Shown: positions 8,020 to 16,237 of the stretch, piece after piece
Layout of the letters: every line of letters starts with the position of its first letter
Numbering within the stretch: position 1 is the first letter of the stretch
DNA from: JAAYAY01 sp964429355
GTDB taxonomy: Bacteria; Planctomycetota; Planctomycetia; Pirellulales; Thermoguttaceae
DNA: 26,740 bases
Reading direction: 5' to 3'
NCBI GenBank assembly: GCA_964429355.1
Contig: CAYSCH010000093.1
Location: 1 to 26,740, forward strand
Notes under the pieces: model-generated
Database searches by the model: none
Told to the model about the DNA's origin: nothing
What the model saw: the letters and a program-made list of their open reading frames with translations, nothing else
Position numbers and translations under genes: made by a program

Positions 8020-9252
8020 TTACGGATCATCGACATCCAAAGGGGGCGTTGCGGCGAACAGAATCGCCAATTCGAGCAGCAGACGTTCCAGTGAACTTAA
8101 TTGCGCACGTTGGTGCAGAACCTGCCGTGCGAGAGCCGGCTTGTCGGTGATAAGGCACTCGGCACCGCGGCCGATCATCGTGGACATCGTGATGGGATCG
8201 TTCACCGTCCAGACGTGAACCGCCTTTCCTCGTTTTCGGGCCGACGACATGAAGGAACGTGTTGCGGCCCGCGTGTTGACGGCCAGGAAGTCGGCATCCA
8301 CCTTTGTCAGATCGCCGACCGCCACCGTCGACAGAAGCCCAATCGTCCATTTCGGCCGCAGGCTGCGTACTTTCCGGATGCTGTCGTAGTCGAGCGACAT
8401 GATAACAACATCGCTCTCCATCCGGTGGGCCTCAACGAGCTCGATCACGCGCTGTTCCAGTCTTTGCGACTGCGAGAACAACGGCAGCAGCAGTTTCGCG
8501 AGCAAGCCGAGCAGGCCGCTGGCGATCGTGGAGAGTCCGGACGCTATGGCGAACCAACCCACAATCCAGAGCGAGGTCCAACGCAAGTGACCGATCGAGC
8601 GTTGGCGACTGTCGCGCAACGTCGCACGCGGTTCGGTTCCCTCGAACAGCAGCAGCGGCAAGGCATAGACGGCGGGGAGCAATACGTAAGAGAGGACGAA
8701 GGCAAGCCCGACCAGGATCCCGCCCGCGAGCCCCAGGGCGACCCAGAACACGGGCGGCTTCTCCGCCAGATAGTAGTTGATGTCATATTCCCCCAAGAGC
8801 GTGACGTAAACGACACCGATCGCCAAAAGGAACGGGACGGCCGTTACAAGACTGAGAGCCACGATTCGGCCGGTAATCTGCAAGACAGGCCAAGCCAGCC
8901 GCAGGGAGTGCATCAGTGCTGCACGAACCGACGGGCGGTGCGGCTGACCGGCGACGGCGACGATCGTCATTAGCGCCGCCTGCTCCAGGGCGACGATCGC
9001 AATCCAAGCTGCTCCTACCACGATCAAGGTGATCCAACCGATCGGCCCAAGGAGGAAGTAGAGGATGTCCTGATCGGTACGTACGGGAGTTCCGGATAGC
9101 GCGACCGCGATTCGGAGAAGGAGGCCGACGAGCGGTGTCAGAACGGTAAAGGCAGCCGCCTTGCAGAGCAGATCCGTCAGGAGCAGTTCGCGCCAGACGC
9201 GGCGAAAATCGTGCCCCGCCGCCGCCAGGATACCGCTGGTGTGCTGCCCCAT
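8020..9252 (-). CDS. GPDP-membrane-domain protein with a GDPD domain lacking its catalytic N-terminal half
   Basis: A 410-residue protein. Residues 1-260 hold about six hydrophobic segments and match the glycerophosphodiesterase-associated membrane domain. Residues 264-382 match only the second half of a GDPD TIM barrel: VIMSLDYDSIRKVRSLRP, DFLAVNTR, VHVWTVNDP and LITDKPALA. The first half, which should carry HRG, PENT, the metal-binding E.D pair and the second catalytic histidine, is absent. Homologues with both domains are about 580-620 residues, so roughly 170-200 residues are missing, in frame, at about residue 262 (near 8455-8470). As it stands, hydrolysis of glycerophosphodiesters is not expected. 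Either the deletion is real, leaving a membrane remnant or regulator, or the assembly lost a segment. The stop of the upstream gene lies 45 bases away, so co-transcription is possible. Confidence 0.82.
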   Translation of the reverse strand: MGQHTSGILAAAGHDFRRVWRELLLTDLLCKAAAFTVLTPLVGLLLRIAVALSGTPVRTDQDILYFLLGPIGWITLIVVGAAWIAIVALEQAALMTIVAVAGQPHRPSVRAALMHSLRLAWPVLQITGRIVALSLVTAVPFLLAIGVVYVTLLGEYDINYYLAEKPPVFWVALGLAGGILVGLAFVLSYVLLPAVYALPLLLFEGTEPRATLRDSRQRSIGHLRWTSLWIVGWFAIASGLSTIASGLLGLLAKLLLPLFSQSQRLEQRVIELVEAHRMESDVVIMSLDYDSIRKVRSLRPKWTIGLLSTVAVGDLTKVDADFLAVNTRAATRSFMSSARKRGKAVHVWTVNDPITMSTMIGRGAECLITDKPALARQVLHQRAQLSSLERLLLELAILFAATPPLDVDDP

Positions 9253-9266
9253 GGCTGAAGAGGTCC

Positions 9267-9282
9267 CTTTCCACCTGGAAAG
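9267..9282 (-). promoter_or_regulatory. Small hairpin over the ribosome-binding site of the GDPD-like gene
   Basis: CTTTCC (9267-9272) and GGAAAG (9277-9282) form a six-base-pair hairpin with a four-base loop. Read on the minus strand, the 3' arm GGAAAG runs into GGA, the only purine-rich ribosome-binding candidate, 11 bases before the ATG at 9252. Pairing could lower translation of that gene. Confidence 0.25.
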
Positions 9283-9297
9283 AAGGGAAAAGGCGAA

Positions 9298-10068
9298 TCA
9301 AGGCTGGTTGACGACGGCGATTTCGTTCCAACGGGTTCCGTCGCAGTACTNNNNNNNNNNNNNNNNNNNNNNNNNNNNNNNGTAGCGAATGAGTCCGGCG
9401 ATTTCGGGCTTGGGTTCGAGATTGACCTCGCCCGGCGAGAGGCCCCCCACGGCTACGACCTCGCCGAAGACCTGGAAGTCGCCGGAGGCGATGGCGTTGC
9501 CCGTGACGGTGAGCGTTCCGTCGATGCGGACGTTGTCGAGCATTCGGACGTCGCCGGCCAGGTTGGGGTGGGAATGGTTTGCAAGGGCGAAATCAGTCAG
9601 GGGCAGGTTGCCGAGGAACTCGGTGTTGCCGGCGGAGTCGGCCTTCTTGGCATTGCCAACCTGGGTGGTTCCAGCGAGGATTCCGTCCAAGGTTTGCCGT
9701 AGTTGTTCCAGGTCGGCGGAGCCGTCTTTGTCGGCGTCGCGAAGGGCGAAGTCGCCGACGGGATGTCCGCCGAGCCGATCGGCAGTGCGTGCGAAGTCGG
9801 CGCGGATAGCGAACTCGTCGCCCCGCACCAGGATGTCGGTAACGGTGGTGTGCAATTGAGCGAGCTGCTCGTCGACGGTGACCGGAGTGACATGGGCCTT
9901 CAGTTCGGCCAGTTCCGCGCGGATCTGCGACAGTTCTGTGGATTGATCTGCGCCGGCCGAGGCCGGGTTTTGCATGCGAAGATGGGCGACCAGAAAGCCG
10001 GCGGTGCCACCGGCGAGCAGCCCGAGGATGAGGGTAACGATGGCCGAGGTCGTTCGTGTGGATGTCAT
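9298..10068 (-). CDS. Membrane-anchored extracytoplasmic protein with tail-fibre-like motifs, interrupted by an N run
   Basis: A 256-codon frame that stays open through 31 unknown bases (9351-9381). Residues 8-30 form one hydrophobic segment, probably an uncleaved anchor. Residues about 42-82 are helical and charged, coiled-coil-like. Residues 111-122 (DADKDGSADLEQ) form a calcium-binding EF-hand or dockerin-like loop. Two related segments, LGGHPVGDFAL (from about 99) and LGNLPLTDFAL (from about 152), resemble the repeated LGG-x-DFA units of phage tail-fibre-like proteins. The end, AGLIRY-gap-YCDGTRWNEI, is a motif seen at the C-terminus of structural and tail-fibre-like surface proteins. Function is unknown; attachment or structural roles are guesses. 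The start lacks a strong ribosome-binding site. Confidence 0.7.
   Translation of the reverse strand: MTSTRTTSAIVTLILGLLAGGTAGFLVAHLRMQNPASAGADQSTELSQIRAELAELKAHVTPVTVDEQLAQLHTTVTDILVRGDEFAIRADFARTADRLGGHPVGDFALRDADKDGSADLEQLRQTLDGILAGTTQVGNAKKADSAGNTEFLGNLPLTDFALANHSHPNLAGDVRMLDNVRIDGTLTVTGNAIASGDFQVFGEVVAVGGLSPGEVNLEPKPEIAGLIRYXXXXXXXXXXXYCDGTRWNEIAVVNQP
9351..9381. other. Assembly gap of 31 N
   Basis: Thirty-one unknown bases inside the anchored-protein gene. The reading frame is the same on both sides, and eleven missing residues between IRY and YCDG is about what related proteins have, so the stated gap length may be right. Confidence 0.95.
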
Positions 10069-10221
10069 GGTGTATCGCCTGTGCCATGGACCTCGAGGAT
10101 CGAGGGTGTTTTTGGCAGAGAGTGGCTCCGGGCCGAAGGGGAGCGATTCGGCCGAGGGAAGCTCGACTTGAGTTGCAGCGGTACTGCCCTGCGCCGCGAG
10201 TGCAGACCACGAAACGACTGA

Positions 10222-10250
10222 ATCGTATTGAGGGATCGGAGAATTCGCAA
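10222..10250 (-). promoter_or_regulatory. Candidate promoter for the anchored-protein gene
   Basis: On the minus strand TTGCGA (10245-10250) and TACGAT (10222-10227) are 17 bases apart, four of six matches each. The predicted leader is about 145 bases. Confidence 0.25.
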
Positions 10251-10396
10251 TCCAATGGCGAGGCGATCCAGGACACGGGTCAACAACTTGCCGGAAATTC
10301 CGGCTGAGTTTACCGATTTTCGGGGGCTTGCAGGCTTTTTTTGCGAACCGGCGGCCGGCAGCCTAGACACCTGGCAAGGCGATCGCCGGCAGGAGA

Positions 10397-10425
10397 TTGC
10401 GGCGGACGCGGCGCGTCTGTATCAT
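10397..10425 (+). promoter_or_regulatory. Candidate promoter for the Gfo/Idh/MocA gene
   Basis: TATCAT (10420-10425, five of six matches) lies 17 bases after TTGCGG (10397-10402, three of six). The leader to the ATG at 10496 would be about 64 bases. Confidence 0.3.
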
Positions 10426-10495
10426 GCCAACCAGACCAGGGCTGCACATCACCGCGGCAGTTTGCCACCTCAATAGAAATCGAAGGAGTCGTACC

Positions 10496-11866
10496 ATGAA
10501 CGATAATCGCGAGAGGATTATTGCTACGCGCCGAGATTTTCTCAAGCAGACGGGATGCATTGCGGGCGTGTCGGCACTGGGGGCGCTCGCGGCTCCGCGA
10601 GTCCACGCGGCGGAAGACAACACCCTTCGCATCGCCCTGGTCGGCTGCGGGGGACGCGGTACGGGGGCGGCGGCCAATGCGCTCTCGGTGACGAACGGTC
10701 CGACGCGTCTGGTGGCCATGGCCGACGTGTTCGAAGACCGACTGAAGGCCAGCCATCAGCAGATCACCCAGCAGATGGCCGACCGGTGCGATGTGCCGAA
10801 AGAGCGTTGCTTTGTGGGATTCGACGCTTACCGACGGGCGATGGACTGCCTGCGACCGGGGGACGTGGTGATTCTGGCCACGCCACCAGCCTTTCGCTGG
10901 GTGCATTTCACCTATGCGATCGAAAAGGGACTCAACGTATTCATGGAGAAGCCGGTCACCGTGGACGGGCCGACCACGAAGAAGATGCTAGCCCTGGCAA
11001 AACGGGCCGACGAGAAGAACCTGAAGGTGGCGGTGGGGCTGATGTGGCGTCATTGCCAGGCCCGGCAGGAGTTGTGCAAGCGGATTCGGGACGGCGAGAT
11101 CGGCGACCTGATCACGATGCGGTGCTACCGGCTGCACGGGCCCATCGGGTCGTTTCTGGCTCCCCCCAAACCGCCGGAACTGACCGACTTGATGTACCAG
11201 ATCCACCGCTTTCATGGCTTCATGTGGGCCAGCGGCGGTTGCTACAGCGACTTCTACATCCACAACATCGACGAACTCTGCTGGATCAAGGACGCCTGGC
11301 CGGTCAAGGCCCACGCCCTGGGCGGGCGGCACTATCGCGGCGACAGTCTCGACCAGAACTTCGACACCTACTCGGTGGAATACACTTATGGCGATGGAAC
11401 GAAGATGTTCATGTTCGGCCGTTGCATGCCCAACTGCGAGAACGAGTTTGGCGACTATCTGCACGGCTCGAAGGGGCTGGGAACCATTGACAGCAACTCG
11501 ACCGGCCGCGGGACGTGCCGGATCTACAGCGGGCAAGACCCGGTCGACGCCCAACTCGTGTGGAAAGCCCCACCCGAACCAAACCCCTACCAATTGGAGT
11601 GGGATGAACTGATCGACGCGATCCGCCAGGACAAGCCCTACAACGAGGTGGAACGCGGTGCCATTGCGAGCCTGGTGACGTCGATGGGCCGAATGGCGGC
11701 CCACACGGGAAGAACGATCACCTACGAGGAGATGGCGGAGTGCGAACACGAGTTTGCCCCGGACGTGGACAAATTCACGGCCGACTCGCCTGCACCTCTG
11801 CAACCCGACGCAGAGGGGAAATACCCGGTTCCGCAGCCGGGGATCGTTACGAAGACGGAGTACTGA
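10496..11866 (+). CDS. Tat-exported Gfo/Idh/MocA-family oxidoreductase
   Basis: A 456-residue NAD(P)-binding oxidoreductase. The start at 10496 follows a good AAGGAG site and places a twin-arginine motif, TRRDFLKQTG (11-20), at the head of a hydrophobic signal that ends near VHA-AED (about 38). The protein is therefore exported folded, with its cofactor. The Rossmann loop is VGCGGRG (49-55), and the EKP motif that contacts nicotinamide in this family is at 151-153. The C-terminal substrate domain includes ASGGCYSDFYIHNIDELCW. Planctomycetes carry many such Tat-dependent members, often linked to sugar or polysaccharide turnover; the substrate here is unknown. It converges with the carbon-nitrogen hydrolase gene, whose stop is 21 bases away. 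The frame is open back to 10397, but those codons lack family similarity. Confidence 0.92.
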   Translation: MNDNRERIIATRRDFLKQTGCIAGVSALGALAAPRVHAAEDNTLRIALVGCGGRGTGAAANALSVTNGPTRLVAMADVFEDRLKASHQQITQQMADRCDVPKERCFVGFDAYRRAMDCLRPGDVVILATPPAFRWVHFTYAIEKGLNVFMEKPVTVDGPTTKKMLALAKRADEKNLKVAVGLMWRHCQARQELCKRIRDGEIGDLITMRCYRLHGPIGSFLAPPKPPELTDLMYQIHRFHGFMWASGGCYSDFYIHNIDELCWIKDAWPVKAHALGGRHYRGDSLDQNFDTYSVEYTYGDGTKMFMFGRCMPNCENEFGDYLHGSKGLGTIDSNSTGRGTCRIYSGQDPVDAQLVWKAPPEPNPYQLEWDELIDAIRQDKPYNEVERGAIASLVTSMGRMAAHTGRTITYEEMAECEHEFAPDVDKFTADSPAPLQPDAEGKYPVPQPGIVTKTEY

Positions 11867-11887
11867 GGCCGGGGGAGAACAGGATCT

Positions 11888-12733
11888 TCATGACCCGACA
11901 TAGCCTTTGGCCTCAAGATGCGCGGCGATGGCGGTTCCCTCAGCCGGGGCAGGAGTGATATCCACGGGCACGATCAGGAGGCTCTCGGCGTCGACGCCGA
12001 AGGGACCTTCCGCGAGGACTTCACCGCGGAAATCAACCGCCAGGGAAGATCCGATGCAGTGCCGACCTGCCCAGGGGCCCTCGGTGATATGCCCGACGTT
12101 GCTGACGCCGATCACGGGCATCTCGTAGAGCCGGGCAAGTTCCCGGTAGGCGAGGTGCCAGAGGTCGGTTCCGTAGGGGTGCGCCGCGTTGTCGTAGCCG
12201 GCCGGAACGGCCCAGGCGCAGGGGGAGAGGAGAACTCTGGCCCCCATTCGGGCCAAAGCGTGACCGAGGCACAGAGACGAGGGGAAATTGTCGGCACAGA
12301 TATCGATCCCGATCCGCCCGAGTTCCGTGTCGGCCACACCGAGCCGATCTCCCACAGAATAGAGGTCCCGGGCGATTTCGAGGATATTGATCTTGCGGTG
12401 TTTGAGGAGGAGCTGGCCATTGGGGCCGATGAGGACGGCCGTGTTGTAGATCCGGAGGTTGTCGCGTTCGGTCAGGCCGGCAACGACATGGATGCCATAG
12501 CGGGCCGCTTCGGCGGCAAGCCGGTCAAAGGCCGGCCCGGGTATGGGTTGGGCCAACTGGCGTGCCGAGGGGTGCGTCCAGCCGAGATCGAGGCACTCGG
12601 GCAGCAGGACGATACGGCATTTTCCCTCCGCGGCCTCGGCAATCAGTTGCCCGGCACGCCGCAGATTGGCCTCGGGTTCCCCGGGCCGGACCCGCATCTG
12701 TGCCATGGCGAGCTGAAACGACGCGGTGGACAT
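11888..12733 (-). CDS. Carbon-nitrogen hydrolase (nitrilase superfamily amidase)
   Basis: A 281-residue cytoplasmic hydrolase that should cleave an amide, carbamoyl or nitrile bond. The catalytic triad is complete: E46 in LLPECLDLGW, K114 in KHRKINI and C146 in GIDICADNFP. Length and order fit the superfamily. The start lies four bases after the stop of the SGNH hydrolase gene, so the two form an operon read leftwards. The specific amide cannot be named. Confidence 0.9.
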   Translation of the reverse strand: MSTASFQLAMAQMRVRPGEPEANLRRAGQLIAEAAEGKCRIVLLPECLDLGWTHPSARQLAQPIPGPAFDRLAAEAARYGIHVVAGLTERDNLRIYNTAVLIGPNGQLLLKHRKINILEIARDLYSVGDRLGVADTELGRIGIDICADNFPSSLCLGHALARMGARVLLSPCAWAVPAGYDNAAHPYGTDLWHLAYRELARLYEMPVIGVSNVGHITEGPWAGRHCIGSSLAVDFRGEVLAEGPFGVDAESLLIVPVDITPAPAEGTAIAAHLEAKGYVGS

Positions 12734-12737
12734 CCCA

Positions 12738-13433
12738 TTACTCTTTCTGCGTCAGGGCGTCCAGAATCGATCGGGCCACCTGTTCGGCCAGGACTTTGGA
12801 TCCTTCGGGGGAGAAATGCACATTGGCGGGCCGTTGGATCTCCTTGAGTCTGGGGAGGGCGAAGGCGTAGAGGTCGTTGGTGGGAATGTTGTTGGCCTTC
12901 ATGATCCTGGCCGCTGCGGCGTTGTAAGCGACCACGTCGGCGTCGTTTCGCGGGGGCGAAGAGCCTTCGGGGACGGGGGTCGTGGCACACCAGACGAGCT
13001 TGGCGCCGGTCTGTTTGAGCCGTTCGACGAGCTTTGTCAGGTTCTTTTCATAGTCAGGGAGTGGGACCTGCTGCTTGTCGCCGATGTATTTCAGATCGTG
13101 CAGTCCCCAGTTGAAGTGGATCACGTCCCACTTGCCATCGCCGAGCCACTTGTCCAGAAGCTCGAGGCCCTTGATCGTGGGACCGCAATTGTCGGCGGGG
13201 CGATGGACGTTGGCTTTTCCCGCGAGGGCTTCGCGTACGGCGATCGTGTAGCCGATCGAGATCGAGTCGCCCAGCAGCAAGACCCGGGGAAGATTTGGCT
13301 CATCGACGATCTGGGCGAAGGCGGGGTCCGGAGCCGGTTTGGCTTTTTTTGCCGCCGGCTGCGCCGAAGCGACGCCGGCCAGGACCAAGACGAGAATAAG
13401 TGCCGGGGTGGATCGCAGGGCTGCATTTTTCAT
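12738..13433 (-). CDS. Secreted SGNH/GDSL-type hydrolase
   Basis: A 231-residue exported esterase-like protein. The ATG at 13431-13433 opens a signal peptide (MKNAALRST, hydrophobic core, cut near ASA-Q); the frame extends to 13526, but the extra residues precede a normal signal peptide and are left out. Block I is LLLGDSIS with the nucleophile S57. NWGLHD (about 108-113) occupies the block III position. The catalytic histidine is H206 in ANVHFSPEG, where the usual D-x-x-H aspartate is not obvious. Likely substrates are acyl or acetyl esters on sugars, as in related planctomycete proteins, but that is inference. It is co-transcribed with the carbon-nitrogen hydrolase gene. Confidence 0.87.
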   Translation of the reverse strand: MKNAALRSTPALILVLVLAGVASAQPAAKKAKPAPDPAFAQIVDEPNLPRVLLLGDSISIGYTIAVREALAGKANVHRPADNCGPTIKGLELLDKWLGDGKWDVIHFNWGLHDLKYIGDKQQVPLPDYEKNLTKLVERLKQTGAKLVWCATTPVPEGSSPPRNDADVVAYNAAAARIMKANNIPTNDLYAFALPRLKEIQRPANVHFSPEGSKVLAEQVARSILDALTQKE

Positions 13434-13851
13434 GGGGTCGGTTCCTGGGGTTGGAGTCCAGGCTAGAGCCTGGGAATGATTGGAAATCCGGAACAGGCAA
13501 GATTTTAATGGGCGTGCCGACACCACGCCAGATACGTAGCGAGAATCGGTTTGCCGTCTGCGGGGACCCTACGACCAGGGTCAGAAATCGCCGCCGCCAC
13601 TGGATCCGATCTTAAACGCCGTGGCACAGGCCAGGATGGCAAAGAGGATGTCGTAGAATCAAGAAGCATGCCCCCCACCAATATCGGGCCGCCGTGGAAT
13701 GTACGGTCAGGCTGCCAACCAGGGGCAACGAGAGTGACTTGGAGCCGCTAAAACCACCGGCTGTGCCCATCCAAACCGGTGGGAAACTCACACGTTTTGT
13801 GAGGGTTTCTCATGGAGCAAGTGGACTCCACGAGCGCATACCCCCGGCAGA
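13434..13851. other. Intergenic region with hairpins and a doubtful small frame
   Basis: About 418 bases. It contains a terminator-like hairpin pair near 13750-13803, a short palindrome CCAGGCTAGAGCCTGG at 13458-13473 in the leader of the SGNH gene, and an inverted repeat GACCCT...AGGGTC at 13565-13582. A leftward 54-codon frame at 13505-13669 ends ILATYLAWCRHAH; its ATG is immediately preceded by a G-rich run at the wrong distance for a ribosome-binding site, so I do not call it a gene. Confidence 0.5.
13750..13782 (-). terminator. Intrinsic terminator after the PIG-L gene
   Basis: CCACCGG (13754-13760) and CCGGTGG (13776-13782) form a perfect seven-pair stem. Read leftwards it is followed by TTTT. 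A second six-pair hairpin, CTCACA/TGTGAG (13787-13803), lies just before it. Both are placed to stop transcription coming from the decarboxylase and PIG-L operon. Confidence 0.5.
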
Positions 13852-14640
13852 TCACGCCGGCTGGCCTGGATGCACCAGCTCGCCGAGGGCGTCTGAAAGG
13901 GGATCGCCATCGGCGGCCGAGAAGCCAACATGGCTATGACGGCGGAATCCTTCGGCATAGTGCCAGCCGGGTCGCCCCGACATGCGGGCGACTTCCTCGC
14001 CCCAACGGCGCATGCTTTCCAGGTAGTTGTCGAGGCCTTGGGTCTCGTCGAGCCATTGCCGCTGGCTCTGGTGGCAACCGAGCATTTTGAGCTTGGTGTC
14101 GATTTCGCTGCCCACATTCACATAGAGTTCCGGGACCACCAGGTTCCGCATGCCGTCGCGGTTGGAGTGGGGCTGGGCATGGTAGAGATAGACATCCTGG
14201 TCGGTCGGCTCCGTCGGCGGATCGCTGCGGTAATGCCCCATACTTCGGCTGAAGCAGGCGGTGATCACGAGCCTTGCGGTGTTGGTATGGTCTTCCATGT
14301 AGTCGGTGAGCGAGGGCAGCAGGACGATCGTGGGACGGACCTTGCGAATGACGGCGGTCATTTTGCGCAGCAGGCCGTCTTCGTAGAAGATCATCAGGTC
14401 ATTGGCGATCGGTTCGTGGCATTCGGCTCCAAGCACTTCCGCGGAACGCAGCGCCTCACGACGTCGAATGCGCGTGATCTCCGCCTCGGACAGTTCGTTG
14501 CTGTCGAGGTTGCTCCGCGAAAGGTTCATCATGTGCGGCTCGAACCCGGCCTTCACGAGGAGCGACAGGGTGCCGGCCATGTTGAATTCGATATCGTCGG
14601 GGTGGGCCGCCACGGCGAAGACGGTGGGATTGTCACTCAC
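13852..14640 (-). CDS. PIG-L/LmbE-family metal-dependent deacetylase
   Basis: A 262-residue cytoplasmic zinc hydrolase of the LmbE family, which removes acetyl or acyl groups from N-acetyl sugars and conjugates. The metal-binding motif AHPDD is at 12-16 and the third ligand histidine is H118 in EDHTNTARL. The start codon is GTG (14638-14640), with an AAGGGAA ribosome-binding site at normal distance. It follows the decarboxylase gene by 88 bases on the same strand. Terminator-like hairpins follow it. The substrate cannot be told. Confidence 0.88.
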   Translation of the reverse strand: MSDNPTVFAVAAHPDDIEFNMAGTLSLLVKAGFEPHMMNLSRSNLDSNELSEAEITRIRRREALRSAEVLGAECHEPIANDLMIFYEDGLLRKMTAVIRKVRPTIVLLPSLTDYMEDHTNTARLVITACFSRSMGHYRSDPPTEPTDQDVYLYHAQPHSNRDGMRNLVVPELYVNVGSEIDTKLKMLGCHQSQRQWLDETQGLDNYLESMRRWGEEVARMSGRPGWHYAEGFRRHSHVGFSAADGDPLSDALGELVHPGQPA

Positions 14641-14728
14641 GGCCAGTTCCCTTTCTGCAAGAAGACGGTTTGAATTGCGATGCCAACAATCTACGTACCG
14701 TGGAGGATGAGATCAACCATGGGCCACG

Positions 14729-16237
14729 TCAGAGCAAGGCTTTGCCATTTTCGCGGATCGCGTCAAGGAGCCCGTCAAGATGTTGCTCGCGAGTGAGTGG
14801 ATTGATGATCGTGACGCGCAGGGCGCCCACGCCGTCGAGATTGGTGGAGACGATATAGAACTCGCCGGACTCGATGAGGCGGCGGCGGAGTTCCAACTGG
14901 AATCGGCCGAGACGCTCCGGGGGCGCGTCGCGGAGTGCGTTGGGAACGTGGCGAAAGACGACGATATTGCACTGGGGCTCGTGCAGGGGCTGAAAATCCG
15001 GGGCGGCCTGGAGTTTCTGGTAGAGAGTCTGGCCAAGATCGAAGGTGACATCGACCATGTCGGCGAAGATTTGCGGGCCGAACATCGACCAGACCCCCCA
15101 GAGCCCGAAAGTGGCAGCCCGTTTGGTGCACTCCACGGTTCGCAAGCCGCTATCGTATTCGGCCAAGCCCGGAGCAGCCGGGTCGAACAGGTAGGGAGCG
15201 TCCTGCCGGAAGGTCTCGAACTTGTGCGCCCGTTGGCGGTAGAGCACAAACGCACACAAGGCCGGCACGAACAGCATCTTGTGGGCATCCCAGACGATGC
15301 TGTCGGCACGGTCGAGTCCCGCGAGCAAGTGGCGATGGCGGGTACTGAAGCAGGCCGAGCCGCCGTGTGCGGCGTCGACATGGAGCCACACCTGGTGGCG
15401 CCGGCAAACATCGGCCACATCGTTCAGGGGATCAAAGGCCCCGATCGGCGTGGCGCAAGCGCAGGCCGCCACGGCCACGATGGGCTGATTTCCGGCTCGA
15501 AGTTGGGCAAGCATCTCGTCGAGCCGATTGGGATCCATCCGTCGCCGCTGGTCGAGGGCCACTCGCAAGACCTGTTCGGAGCCGAGCCCGAGGACTCCTG
15601 CCGAACGGGCAACGCTGTAGTGGGCGTCGGCCTGAACGACAAGAACCGGCCGTTTGCCCGACGGTGCCAGTCCGTGTTCCCAAACGCCCTCGAGACTCAC
15701 ATTCCTCGCGGTAAGAAGCCCGGTCAGATTGGCAAGGGAGCCGCCGTGGGTGACCAGCCCGGAAAACTCACCCGGAGTCCAACCGAGTTGCGAGCCAAGA
15801 CGATCGACGAGGGCCCATTCGACGGCCGTGGCCCAGGGTCCCATGTCGTAGATGGCCATGACCTGGTTGGTGATCGAGCCAACCGCATCGAACAACCCGC
15901 CCATGGGGACCGAGGCGGGCACCTGGTGGCCGATGTAACGCGGGTCGTGGAGGTTGTGTCCCCGGGCGAGGATCGTCTCGACGAGGGTTGTGAATCGTTC
16001 GACGAGTTGCTGGCGAGGACTGGTGGGGGTAAGGCCCTCGTCCAGCAAGGCATCTGCCTTGGCGATATTCTCCGGCGGCGGTAGCCAGGGAAGCACAGTT
16101 CCCTCGGATGCCTCAACACGGCCGAGGTGCTCGGCAAGCATCTCGATCATGCGGTGGCCGGCCTCGCGGACGAGCTCGGGCGAATAGGCAGATTCAATTC
16201 GGTTCCGTGCGGCGGAAATGGGGGGCTCTTGTTCCAT
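14729..16237 (-). CDS. PLP-dependent group II amino-acid decarboxylase
   Basis: A 502-residue fold-type I enzyme of the aromatic-amino-acid/glutamate decarboxylase group. Visible residues are H206 (DAHYSVARSAGVLGLG, ring-stacking histidine), D288 (HVDAAHGG, PLP pyridine contact) and K320 (DSIVWDAHKML, Schiff-base lysine). Length matches the family. It probably turns an amino acid into the amine and CO2; aromatic versus acidic substrate is undecided. It is the first gene of a leftward operon with the PIG-L deacetylase and diverges from the seven-gene aromatic cassette, so it could supply or remove an amine for it, but this is not shown. The ribosome-binding site is weak. Confidence 0.9.
   Translation of the reverse strand: MEQEPPISAARNRIESAYSPELVREAGHRMIEMLAEHLGRVEASEGTVLPWLPPPENIAKADALLDEGLTPTSPRQQLVERFTTLVETILARGHNLHDPRYIGHQVPASVPMGGLFDAVGSITNQVMAIYDMGPWATAVEWALVDRLGSQLGWTPGEFSGLVTHGGSLANLTGLLTARNVSLEGVWEHGLAPSGKRPVLVVQADAHYSVARSAGVLGLGSEQVLRVALDQRRRMDPNRLDEMLAQLRAGNQPIVAVAACACATPIGAFDPLNDVADVCRRHQVWLHVDAAHGGSACFSTRHRHLLAGLDRADSIVWDAHKMLFVPALCAFVLYRQRAHKFETFRQDAPYLFDPAAPGLAEYDSGLRTVECTKRAATFGLWGVWSMFGPQIFADMVDVTFDLGQTLYQKLQAAPDFQPLHEPQCNIVVFRHVPNALRDAPPERLGRFQLELRRRLIESGEFYIVSTNLDGVGALRVTIINPLTREQHLDGLLDAIRENGKALL

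Larger units (their letters stand above)
10069..10495. other. Divergent intergenic region
   Basis: About 427 bases between the leftward anchored-protein gene and the rightward Gfo/Idh/MocA gene. Two promoter-like pairs are listed separately. No open frame here has a convincing start site or domain. Confidence 0.6.

Noticed and set aside
14780..16084. Rightward open frame opposite the decarboxylase
   Set aside because: It has no domain, while the minus frame has the PLP lysine and HVDAAHGG.
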